DNA of 9,668 nucleotides, taken from the NCBI GenBank assembly GCA_016930735.1, contig JAFGGF010000211.1:1-9668 (forward strand). Direction: 5' to 3'. The notes under the pieces were generated by a model. It was not told the origin of the DNA, ran no database searches, and saw only the letters and a program-made list of their open reading frames with translations. The translations under genes and the position numbers were made by a program. This DNA comes from Prolixibacteraceae bacterium. Lineage in GTDB: Bacteria; Bacteroidota; Bacteroidia; Bacteroidales; Prolixibacteraceae. The first letter of the stretch is position 1. The number at the start of each line of letters is the position of its first letter. Positions 1-6,704 of the stretch are shown here, in pieces.

Positions 1-50
1 ATATATGTGTTTAATCTGGTAAATATTGATACTTATTTATTCTTACTTGT

Positions 51-84
51 AAAAACAAAAAAGGTATCCGTTTCCGGATACCTT
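51..84 (-). terminator. Rho-independent terminator of the Gfo/Idh/MocA gene
   Basis: Positions 61-70 and 75-84 form a perfect 10-bp inverted repeat around a 4-nt loop (71-74). Read on the minus strand, the loop is GAAA, a stable GNRA tetraloop. The stem is followed by a U-rich tail, because the plus strand at 51-62 is almost all A. The hairpin begins 33 nt past the stop codon at 118-120, in the right orientation to end that transcript. Plus-strand positions 1-50 show nothing coding or structured. Confidence 0.9.
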
Positions 85-117
85 CATATTATTATTCTGA
101 TTACTTCAGATTCAAAA

Positions 118-1623
118 TTAAGCAGGCATGTCAGGTAAACTCCATGGTTTACGATAAGTATGCTTAATCAATTCAGCTGCAAATTCTTTAGCTGCAACCG
201 GATCTGTCCAGGTTTTAGCAAAAGTTGGATGGCCATCATGAATTTCAAAACCGTCTTTAATAACTGTCCTGATTTTTTCATCATCCGTAAGGTTAGTGAA
301 TTCCATTTTTTCACCATTCCAATCGAGTTCTTTATAAAGAGACTGTAAACGAACTGCAAGAACACCCATAACAACCATTTCATTAAATGGCCCTGCTTCT
401 GAGAAATCAGAGGCAGTCATCCTGCGATTTTCAGGACTTTCCTTACATGCGGCAGCCCAATCTCTTTCATGTCCTCCACCGGTTGCATTTTCAATTCTCC
501 TTCTGAATTTCGGCGCTTCTGGTTTTCTGCCAGAAAGCAACCATGGATTTACTCCGTAACAGCCGCAAATGAGTTTATCTTTTGTACCGTGAAAACATAC
601 ATAGCCTCCTTGATCATTCGGATTCTTACCATCGGGCCAACCTTCAGGAAGCATTGGTTTAATCCCTCCATCCGACCAGTAAACATCTACCTGAGGAAGT
701 TTCATTTTCATTTTCTTTTTCGGTGTTCTTTCAGGGAAGGTTAATTTTACAGATTGTGAAACAGGAGCACAATCATTAAGAAGTAAGCTAGAACTTCCCT
801 GGGCATGAATCGGATAACCCAATTCAAGTCCAACAAACACAGGATGAAGTATGTGGCAAGCCATATCACCTAAGGCACCTGTACCGTAATCCCACCAGCC
901 ACGCCAGTTCCATGGATGATAAACCTGGTTGTAAGGACGCATTTTGGCCGGACCGGTAAATAAATCCCAATCCAAAGTATCAGGCACCCAATCACCTCTT
1001 TCAGGAGTATTTAAGCCCTGAGGCCAAATTGGGCGGTCGGTAAAGGCTTCAACTTTTGTCACATCGCCTATCTCACCATTAGCCAACCATTCGGTAGTTA
1101 AATTTACACCTTCCCCTGAAGAACCCTGGTTACCCATCTGAGTTGCCACTTTGTACTTGGCTGCTAACTTTGTCAACAAACGTGATTCATAAACGGTATG
1201 AGTCAGTGGTTTTTGAACATACACATGTTTCCCCATAGTAATTGCATGTGCGGCAATTATAGCATGTGTATGGTCAGCTGTTGCAACGATAACACCATCA
1301 ATGTTTTTGCCCATTTCATCGTACATTACCCGCCAGTCTTTATACTTCTTGGCATTAGGATAACTTTCGAAAACAGGCGCTGCATACTTCCAGTCCACAT
1401 CACATAATGCAACAATGTTTTCAGAATCTTTTAAGTTTCTAAGGTTTGAATTCCCCATACCACCGATACCGACAGCTGCCAGGTTAAGTTTGTCGCTTGG
1501 AGCCTGATGCCCCAATCCAGCTACAGCATGCCTCGGCACAATAGTAATACCGGCTGCAACTGCAGCAGTTGTCCCCAGAAACGACCTTCTGGAAACATTC
1601 ATTTTGTCTGATTTCTTTTCCAT
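118..1623 (-). CDS. Tat-exported Gfo/Idh/MocA family oxidoreductase
   Basis: A 501-residue protein with a twin-arginine signal (SRRSFLG at residues 11-17, then an Ala/Gly-rich hydrophobic stretch to about residue 36), so export as a folded protein, probably with cofactor bound, is expected. The mature part starts with a Rossmann fold: G-I-G-G-M-G at 52-57 and an acidic strand end at D75. The family's EKP motif appears as QKP (137-139), keeping the catalytic-type lysine K138. GDMACHILH at 252-260 supplies the D253/H257 pair that matches the catalytic Asp-x3-His of inositol dehydrogenase. Family members oxidise, reduce or otherwise modify sugars and cyclitols with tightly bound NAD(P); GH109 glycosidases share this fold and also often carry Tat signals. 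The substrate cannot be read from the sequence. Met8 is an equally possible start, since both keep the Tat motif. It appears monocistronic, with a promoter candidate at 1681-1711 and its own terminator. Confidence 0.9.
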   Translation of the reverse strand: MEKKSDKMNVSRRSFLGTTAAVAAGITIVPRHAVAGLGHQAPSDKLNLAAVGIGGMGNSNLRNLKDSENIVALCDVDWKYAAPVFESYPNAKKYKDWRVMYDEMGKNIDGVIVATADHTHAIIAAHAITMGKHVYVQKPLTHTVYESRLLTKLAAKYKVATQMGNQGSSGEGVNLTTEWLANGEIGDVTKVEAFTDRPIWPQGLNTPERGDWVPDTLDWDLFTGPAKMRPYNQVYHPWNWRGWWDYGTGALGDMACHILHPVFVGLELGYPIHAQGSSSLLLNDCAPVSQSVKLTFPERTPKKKMKMKLPQVDVYWSDGGIKPMLPEGWPDGKNPNDQGGYVCFHGTKDKLICGCYGVNPWLLSGRKPEAPKFRRRIENATGGGHERDWAAACKESPENRRMTASDFSEAGPFNEMVVMGVLAVRLQSLYKELDWNGEKMEFTNLTDDEKIRTVIKDGFEIHDGHPTFAKTWTDPVAAKEFAAELIKHTYRKPWSLPDMPA

Positions 1624-1680
1624 AATATTAGTTTAAATTGGATAAGGTTATTTAATTCATATTCTTTTCAGAAAATCATC

Positions 1681-1711
1681 TAAATATAGGGATATAAATA
1701 ATTATCTCAAA
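1681..1711 (-). promoter_or_regulatory. Candidate Bacteroidota promoter for the Gfo/Idh/MocA gene
   Basis: On the minus strand, TTTG (plus 1708-1711) is followed after 19 nt by TATATTTA (plus 1681-1688). This matches the Bacteroidota -33 element and seven of the eight positions of the -7 consensus TAnnTTTG. Transcription would start near 1675, giving a leader of about 50 nt before the ATG at 1623. The match is by pattern only, in an AT-rich region. Confidence 0.55.
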
Positions 1712-1857
1712 AAGATAAATCGTGTTTCATAACGTACATTCTACAATTTGTGTAAACTCGAACATCTTTCTTTTATTTCAGATTCCGGCAAAACCTGACT
1801 TAACTTAAGCATTATTTTTATGAATAGCTTTTATCTAACCTGATTCAAAAAAATCTA

Positions 1858-1889
1858 TTTGATTGCTTTTATTATGAAATCTATATTTG
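1858..1889 (+). promoter_or_regulatory. Candidate Bacteroidota promoter for osmC
   Basis: TTTG at 1858-1861 is followed after 20 nt by TATATTTG at 1882-1889, a full match to the Bacteroidota -7 consensus TAnnTTTG. The predicted start of transcription is near 1895, leaving a leader of about 55 nt. That leader is A-rich with no Shine-Dalgarno sequence, as is usual for the phylum. No binding site for a peroxide sensor was recognised nearby. Confidence 0.65.
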
Positions 1890-1949
1890 CAATATTAAGT
1901 TATTTTGAATTATTAAAAACAAAATCAATATTAACCAAAGAATTTTATT

Positions 1950-2375
1950 ATGTCAGTAAGAAAAGCAAAATCAATTTGGAACGGAACCTTAAAGGATGGA
2001 TCAGGTTCCATGAATTTTAGTAATTACAGCGGCCCTTTTTCTTTTGTTTCCCGTTTTGAAAACGGTGTAGGAACAAATCCTGAAGAACTGGTCGGGGCAG
2101 CTCATTCAGGTTGCTATTCTATGTTCCTCGCAGCTTTAATCAGCGGAGAAGGATTATCTCCTGAAAAAATTGAAACTTTAGCTTCTGTAACTTTAGGCAA
2201 AGATGAAACAGGACCTTGCATTACAAACATAAAACTGGAATGTAATGTTAAATGTTCCGGATTATCACAGGAAAAATTTTCAGAATTGTCAGTAGCTGCA
2301 AAAGAAAAATGCCCTATATCCCGTTTATATGCAGGGGGGACTGCTGAAATTGAATTAATCGCAAAACTTGGATAA
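1950..2375 (+). CDS. osmC: OsmC-type organic hydroperoxide peroxidase
   Basis: A 141-residue protein, close to the 143 residues of E. coli OsmC and colinear with it. The signature TNPEELVGAAHSGC ends in the peroxidatic cysteine C55. The resolving cysteine C121 sits in KCPIS. R35 and E46/E47 supply the charged residues that bind and activate the peroxide in this family. OsmC proteins are cytoplasmic thiol peroxidases that reduce organic and fatty-acid hydroperoxides and work as intertwined dimers. The NPEEL and AKEKCPISR context favours the OsmC subfamily over Ohr. Three further cysteines (C90, C98, C102) lie between the catalytic pair. The gene stands alone on the plus strand, with a promoter candidate about 60 nt upstream and a strong terminator 20 nt downstream. 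The ATG at 1950 is supported by alignment with the family's N-terminus. Confidence 0.93.
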   Translation: MSVRKAKSIWNGTLKDGSGSMNFSNYSGPFSFVSRFENGVGTNPEELVGAAHSGCYSMFLAALISGEGLSPEKIETLASVTLGKDETGPCITNIKLECNVKCSGLSQEKFSELSVAAKEKCPISRLYAGGTAEIELIAKLG

Positions 2376-2395
2376 AACATCCAGAATAATGCAAT

Positions 2396-2427
2396 AAAAA
2401 AAGGAGTCAAAAATGACTCCTTTTTTA
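2396..2427. terminator. Bidirectional intrinsic terminator between osmC and ppiD
   Basis: GGAGTCA (2403-2409) pairs with TGACTCC (2414-2420) around an AAAA loop. The stem is flanked by an A-run on the left (2396-2402) and a T-run on the right (2421-2426). The A/T runs can extend the pairing and give a U-tract on either strand. The site lies 20 nt past the osmC stop and about 20 nt past the stop of the convergent foldase gene, so one hairpin probably ends both transcripts. Confidence 0.9.
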
Positions 2428-2447
2428 TTATAATCTGCACAAATATC

Positions 2448-4580
2448 TTAATAAAATTTTGACCTCCTGTCATCGATGCTTGCAGCATTTTTTATTGCTT
2501 CATACACCTGCATATCGGCACGGTAAGCAACATTTTGAACAATGCTTTGTTGTTCTGATGCAATATTCGTATTGGTTCCTTCATTAACACTGGTAACTTC
2601 AACAATATAAACAGAAATGTTTCCTTTTACCGGTTTGGAAATTTTTCCCTGTTCAAGAACTGAAACAGTACCTAATAAGGCTGGCTCCAACCCAATCCCC
2701 GGAATCGACACCAAAGAGAAATTAACATTTGCTGCTGCCTTTACTTCGGTTCCCAATTCATTAGCTATAACAACGATATCGTTTTCATTACTAAGGGCAG
2801 TATTTGCTTTATCGATCAGAAGTTCAGCCTTTTTATCTTTTATAACGGCTAATTCAACCCTACTCCTGACATCTTCAAAACTACTAACTCCTTCTTCAAC
2901 TACATCAACAAGGGTAGCAATAATAAAATTATCACCAATTTCAAAAATAGATGATTCCCTCATGTCGTTTAAAATATCACCTTCTTCAGCTTCAAATGCC
3001 GACCTGATCAGTACCCTGGAATTCTCGATACCCGGAATTGAACGGTCATTTTCACGCACTATAGCAGTTTTTTTAGTCAGGTTTTGTTCAACAACAGCAT
3101 TATCAAACTCTTCCTGCGTTGTATTTTCACTGGCAAATTTATTTACCTGTGAATAAATATTCTGATAGGTTTCAGTACTAGCTGTAACATTCCTTGTCAG
3201 GTAAGCAACCTGATATTTCCTGGAGGTTGTACCCCACTTGGTTGTTTGAACCACATGCAGCCCATATTGAGATTCAGCTACTGAAACTTCACCTACTTTA
3301 TTATTAAAAGCTGCTTCGGCAAAAGGTTTAACCATTTGTGTGAAAGTAAAAAACCCAAGGTCACCACCGCGAACTGCTGATCCCTGGTCTTCAGAAAATT
3401 TAAGCGCCAGGTCGGCAAAGTTACTGCCTTTTTCAACAGCAGTTTTTAAACTGTCGGCAAGTGCAATCTTTTTCTGGATGGCATCCTGTGTTTCAGTCCC
3501 GTCAACCCTGATTAAAATATGACGTGCTTCAACAGAATCGGGACGTATTTCGGTAGCATGGTATTTTGCCAATTGCGAAACGTCATTTATAAAATATGGC
3601 CCGAACACATCTCCTACTTCTGCCTTTTGAGTTTCAATCCAGTATTTGATATTTGTTGGAAGTTCATCCAGGCTAAACCATGAATCATCAAAATTTTCAT
3701 CCGAATTTGTATCTACAAACTGAGCATCATCTGTAGCTGCTTTAAACTCATCCCGTAATCCGGCTAACTGATTTTCAGTATCTAACCTGTCGACATCAGT
3801 AGGCCGAACAGGGAATACAACATACTCTATCTTTCTTGAACCTTCCTGCTTGTAATCTTCCTGGTGATTGTTATAATAATCTTTCAGGTCTTTTTCTGTA
3901 ACAACCACCTGGCTGTCTGAGACAGAGGTATATGGTAAAGCTATATAGCTGAAATTAACATTATGGTTTTTTTGGCTAAGGCTTATCTGTGCTTCTTCAT
4001 TTGTAACATACAGACCTTTTTTAACTAAAGTGTTGTATTTACTTTGAGCCCTTGTTTCAGAAATCTGTTGTTCAAGGTATAACCAATATGCTCTTGATTC
4101 AGGAGTAGCACTGGTTTCAAGGCTTTTCAGGAACCTGATAATTGCATTTCTGTCAACTTGTTGGGTATTGGGATTTGTAAAAATCTGCTGCACAATAGGG
4201 TGGATATTACTTCCCTGAACCATATCATATAATTCATCTGTACTAACATTAATCCCCAAATCATCATATGTATCTTTCATTAAGGCTTCCCTAACAATGT
4301 TTTGCCAAACCTGTTCTCTTAACTGAACCCATGTATTTTCGTCAAGTTGGTTGTTTCCATTGTTTAATTTATAAATTTCGCCCAAATCCTGAACTTTCGT
4401 TTGAAAATCGAGGTACTGAAAAGACTTACCATCTATTTCACCAATTATCGATTTCTGTCGTTGAAACAAGGTGTTCCCTGATTGAAACATATCGCCCAGA
4501 ACAAATCCAACCATTGCAAGTCCAATCACTATTGCCACTATAATCCCTGCACGATTTCTAATATTTTGTAGTGTAGCCAT
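2448..4580 (-). CDS. ppiD: Membrane-anchored periplasmic PpiD/SurA-like peptidyl-prolyl isomerase
   Basis: A 710-residue protein with a short cytoplasmic N-terminus and one transmembrane helix (about residues 12-30), leaving the rest in the periplasm. A SurA_N-like chaperone region covers roughly residues 40-240. A parvulin (PpiC-type) rotamase domain spans about 349-448, with ARHIL (352-356), GGDLGFF (405-411), MVKPFAEAAF (416-425) and YGLHVV (439-444). These are the conserved parvulin stretches, so the domain may be active, unlike that of E. coli PpiD. Residues about 515-590 look like a second, degenerate rotamase-like part common in Bacteroidota PpiD proteins. The role is folding of newly exported and outer-membrane proteins at the inner membrane. 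It lies 185 nt downstream of the CorC-like gene, with a weak promoter candidate of its own, and ends at a bidirectional terminator. The gene name rests on architecture rather than close identity. Confidence 0.88.
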   Translation of the reverse strand: MATLQNIRNRAGIIVAIVIGLAMVGFVLGDMFQSGNTLFQRQKSIIGEIDGKSFQYLDFQTKVQDLGEIYKLNNGNNQLDENTWVQLREQVWQNIVREALMKDTYDDLGINVSTDELYDMVQGSNIHPIVQQIFTNPNTQQVDRNAIIRFLKSLETSATPESRAYWLYLEQQISETRAQSKYNTLVKKGLYVTNEEAQISLSQKNHNVNFSYIALPYTSVSDSQVVVTEKDLKDYYNNHQEDYKQEGSRKIEYVVFPVRPTDVDRLDTENQLAGLRDEFKAATDDAQFVDTNSDENFDDSWFSLDELPTNIKYWIETQKAEVGDVFGPYFINDVSQLAKYHATEIRPDSVEARHILIRVDGTETQDAIQKKIALADSLKTAVEKGSNFADLALKFSEDQGSAVRGGDLGFFTFTQMVKPFAEAAFNNKVGEVSVAESQYGLHVVQTTKWGTTSRKYQVAYLTRNVTASTETYQNIYSQVNKFASENTTQEEFDNAVVEQNLTKKTAIVRENDRSIPGIENSRVLIRSAFEAEEGDILNDMRESSIFEIGDNFIIATLVDVVEEGVSSFEDVRSRVELAVIKDKKAELLIDKANTALSNENDIVVIANELGTEVKAAANVNFSLVSIPGIGLEPALLGTVSVLEQGKISKPVKGNISVYIVEVTSVNEGTNTNIASEQQSIVQNVAYRADMQVYEAIKNAASIDDRRSKFY

Positions 4581-4625
4581 TTAATATAAATTATTTTACT
4601 GAATTCACTTATTTTTTTCGAGCTA

Positions 4626-4656
4626 CGAAGATAATAAAATTCAATTTTATACCTAA
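4626..4656 (-). promoter_or_regulatory. Possible promoter for the ppiD-like gene
   Basis: On the minus strand TATCTTCG (plus 4626-4633) matches seven of eight positions of the -7 consensus TAnnTTTG. About 19 nt upstream lies only a poor -33 match, TTAG (plus 4653-4656). A start near 4620 would give a leader of about 40 nt. No terminator is visible between the CorC-like gene and this site, so readthrough from the upstream operon is also possible. Confidence 0.4.
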
Positions 4657-4765
4657 AAATTATTTTTATTTTAACTTCTTAAAATTAATATAATGGAATA
4701 TTCTTTAAAACTGTCTGTATATCAAAACCTTATCAATCAAATTTCAAATCACTATTGTTCAAAAA

Positions 4766-6034
4766 TCAGCTTTCTTTAATTGTAAGATGTACTAATTCGA
4801 TTTTTGTGTTGGTAGCTTTTAGTATTTTAAACTTAAAATGATCTATTTCGATGACAGTATTTATTTTGGGAATACTTTTATAATACGCCAGAATAAATCC
4901 TGCCAGAGTTTCGAAATCTTCATTTTCAGGCAATTTTAAATTATATTTTTCATTTAGCAGGTCAATTTCAAACCGTCCTGAGAAAACATATTCCGAGTCA
5001 TTGAGTTTTCTCTCGATATAATCGCTTGTATCATGTTCATCTTCTATCTCGCCAAATATTTCTTCCAAAATATCCTCGCTGGTAACCATTCCGGCCGTAC
5101 CTCCAAATTCGTCAACAACCACAGCAATATTCCTGTGTTCCTGAATAAATATGCTTAAAAGTTTATTGGCCGGCATTGTTTCAGGCGCAATAAGAACACT
5201 TTTCAAATGTGGCCTGATTGATCCCGGGTCTTCAAAAATTATTGAAGAATGAACATAACCAATGATATTGTCAATATTATTTTCAAAGATCAGGATCCGC
5301 GAATAACCTGTCTCAATAAAAATGGCTTTTAAGTCATCAATTCCTGAATTAATATCAAGAACTTCCATTTCTGTACGTGGGACCATTATTTCACGGAGCC
5401 GTACTTTAGAAAAATCGAGTGCATTCCTGAAAAGCTTAACTTCATGTTCTTCTTCTGCCTTTTCATCAATCCTCCCATCAATCTGAGATTCATTGATAAA
5501 ATGATCCAGGTCGACCCTGCTGAATACGGGATTACTCAGTCCTTCTTCCGCCTTGTTTTTTATAACCTTTTTCAATAATACATTTGTAATTCCCATAGCA
5601 AAAGAGGTTATGGGATAAAACAACATATAAAAAAAAGCAAGCGGGACTGAAAATATATTCAGTATAGTATTAGGGAAAATACGAAAAAGTGCTTTGGGTA
5701 AAAATTCGGCCAGGACAAGAATTATCAGGGTAGAAATTATGGTTTGAATTATTAATATAACAGACTCTGAATCCGTAAATTTAACCAGTGACGGTTCCAA
5801 TACCCCAGCAAATGCAATACCGTAAATAACCAACGCGATATTATTGCCAATAAGCATGGTGGCAATAAATTTACCAGGGCTTTTTGTAACAAAACTAAGT
5901 ACTCCTGAAAATACAGGTCCCGATTTTTTATCAAGTTCAAGCCTGAGTTTATTAGCTGATACAAAAGCTATTTCCATACCGGAAAAAAAAGCAGAAAGGA
6001 TAATGGTAATTAATATAATCAGCAGCAGGTTCAT
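4766..6034 (-). CDS. DUF21/CNNM-CBS-CorC family membrane protein (GldE-like)
   Basis: A 422-residue inner-membrane protein with the family's usual order of domains. A CNNM/DUF21 membrane part (about 1-160) carries FFSGMEIAF (16-24), GNNIA (63-67) and AEFLPKAL (109-116), segments that line the ion site in CorC/CNNM structures. Two CBS domains follow (about 218-275 and 282-337), the second ending in the characteristic VDEFGGTAGMVTSEDILEE stretch (308-326). A CorC_HlyC domain (about 347-420) closes the protein. Members are linked to Mg2+ or Co2+ efflux and are often labelled 'hemolysin' on weak grounds. In Bacteroidota the same architecture is called GldE when tied to gliding motility, but no other gliding gene is in the window. 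It starts only 7 nt after the lptC stop, so it is probably co-transcribed. No Shine-Dalgarno is seen. Confidence 0.9.
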   Translation of the reverse strand: MNLLLIILITIILSAFFSGMEIAFVSANKLRLELDKKSGPVFSGVLSFVTKSPGKFIATMLIGNNIALVIYGIAFAGVLEPSLVKFTDSESVILIIQTIISTLIILVLAEFLPKALFRIFPNTILNIFSVPLAFFYMLFYPITSFAMGITNVLLKKVIKNKAEEGLSNPVFSRVDLDHFINESQIDGRIDEKAEEEHEVKLFRNALDFSKVRLREIMVPRTEMEVLDINSGIDDLKAIFIETGYSRILIFENNIDNIIGYVHSSIIFEDPGSIRPHLKSVLIAPETMPANKLLSIFIQEHRNIAVVVDEFGGTAGMVTSEDILEEIFGEIEDEHDTSDYIERKLNDSEYVFSGRFEIDLLNEKYNLKLPENEDFETLAGFILAYYKSIPKINTVIEIDHFKFKILKATNTKIELVHLTIKES

Positions 6035-6041
6035 AACTTGG

Positions 6042-6704
6042 CTACTTTGAAAATTGTACCGGTTTTAAAGAATTATCATTGACACTTACGCTATCATTCT
6101 GATTTTGTTCACCTTCATCGACTGTAATATAAATTGTGCCTTTGGGATCTTTGATCTTCCAGTTTTCCATGTTTTGATCAGCTTCAAAACCAATGCCTGT
6201 AATTATCTGGTCGGGGCGGATAATTTTTACAAATTTGTCGGAATATATTTTTCCTGTTTCTTCTTCTGTAACAAGGTATTCAGTTTTAAGTGTATCGCCC
6301 AGTGAATTAACTGCAACCACATTATTTTTAGCTTCCCACTTCTTTTCCTTTTCGTAATTACGGGCATAATCGGCCTGAATCCGTGAGATAACCTTCCCGG
6401 TTTCATCGTATTTTATTAAAATGACACCTTCAGGAAATTCAAAAAATGATTGTTTTTCAGTTTTAAACTCCTGCAAAACAGGAGCTTTCATATAAGTTCG
6501 TATTTTAAAAGAATCAATAAAAGTGGTTTCAAAATTTTCGGCATATACAACAGGAAGTGATTCGGGTGAACTGAATGCTTCTATTTTTTCCACTTCAGCC
6601 TCACACCCTGAAAAAACTATTGCAGCCCCGCAAAACAGAGCTGCAATACAAAAATATTTTTTTATATGAGACAGATATTTAGAACCTGACTTTTGTGGTT
6701 TCAT
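6042..6704 (-). CDS. lptC: LptC, periplasmic LPS-export component, lipoprotein form
   Basis: A 220-residue protein with a basic N-terminus, a hydrophobic stretch (about 16-33) and a lipobox ending FSG-C34, so it is probably a lipoprotein after cleavage. The mature part fits the LptC beta-jellyroll: a DETGKVISRIQADYA-like strand (100-114), WEAKNNVVAVNSLGDTL (123-139) and YSDKFVKI followed by ITGIGFEAD (154-176). These repeats are typical of LptC/LptA/OstA folds. LptC takes LPS from the LptBFG ABC transporter and hands it to the periplasmic LptA bridge. E. coli LptC is held by a transmembrane helix instead. The ATG lies 26 nt inside the end of the TPR gene. The next in-frame Met is residue 72, which would remove the signal and lipobox, so the overlapping start is required. 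The C-terminal 20 residues are Asn/Ser-rich and probably disordered. Confidence 0.87.
   Translation of the reverse strand: MKPQKSGSKYLSHIKKYFCIAALFCGAAIVFSGCEAEVEKIEAFSSPESLPVVYAENFETTFIDSFKIRTYMKAPVLQEFKTEKQSFFEFPEGVILIKYDETGKVISRIQADYARNYEKEKKWEAKNNVVAVNSLGDTLKTEYLVTEEETGKIYSDKFVKIIRPDQIITGIGFEADQNMENWKIKDPKGTIYITVDEGEQNQNDSVSVNDNSLKPVQFSK

Larger units (their letters stand above)
1624..1949. other. Divergent intergenic region between the oxidoreductase gene and osmC
   Basis: This 326-nt AT-rich stretch separates two divergently transcribed genes. It holds one promoter candidate for each direction (1681-1711 minus, 1858-1889 plus), leaving about 145 nt between them. I see no open frame worth calling, no tRNA and no convincing hairpin. 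The only repeat noted is a 7-nt direct repeat AACCTGA at 1792-1798 and 1837-1843, too short to call an operator. Confidence 0.6.

Noticed and set aside
1792..1843. Direct repeat AACCTGA (1792-1798 and 1837-1843) in the divergent intergenic region
   Set aside because: A 7-nt repeat without symmetry or further copies is expected by chance in this much sequence.
2114..2488. 124-residue open frame on the minus strand across osmC, the terminator and the ppiD 3' end
   Set aside because: It is antisense to clearly coding osmC and runs through the terminator hairpin. Its residues match no family I recognise.
2617..3156. 179-residue open frame on the plus strand inside the ppiD-like gene
   Set aside because: It lies wholly antisense to a well-supported protein, is Ser/Thr-rich as expected for a reverse-strand shadow, and shows no domain, signal or promoter.
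4766..6034. Annotation of the DUF21/CBS protein as a hemolysin
   Set aside because: The hemolysin label is a historic carry-over. The domain order indicates a CorC/CNNM-type membrane protein, and no toxin feature is present.
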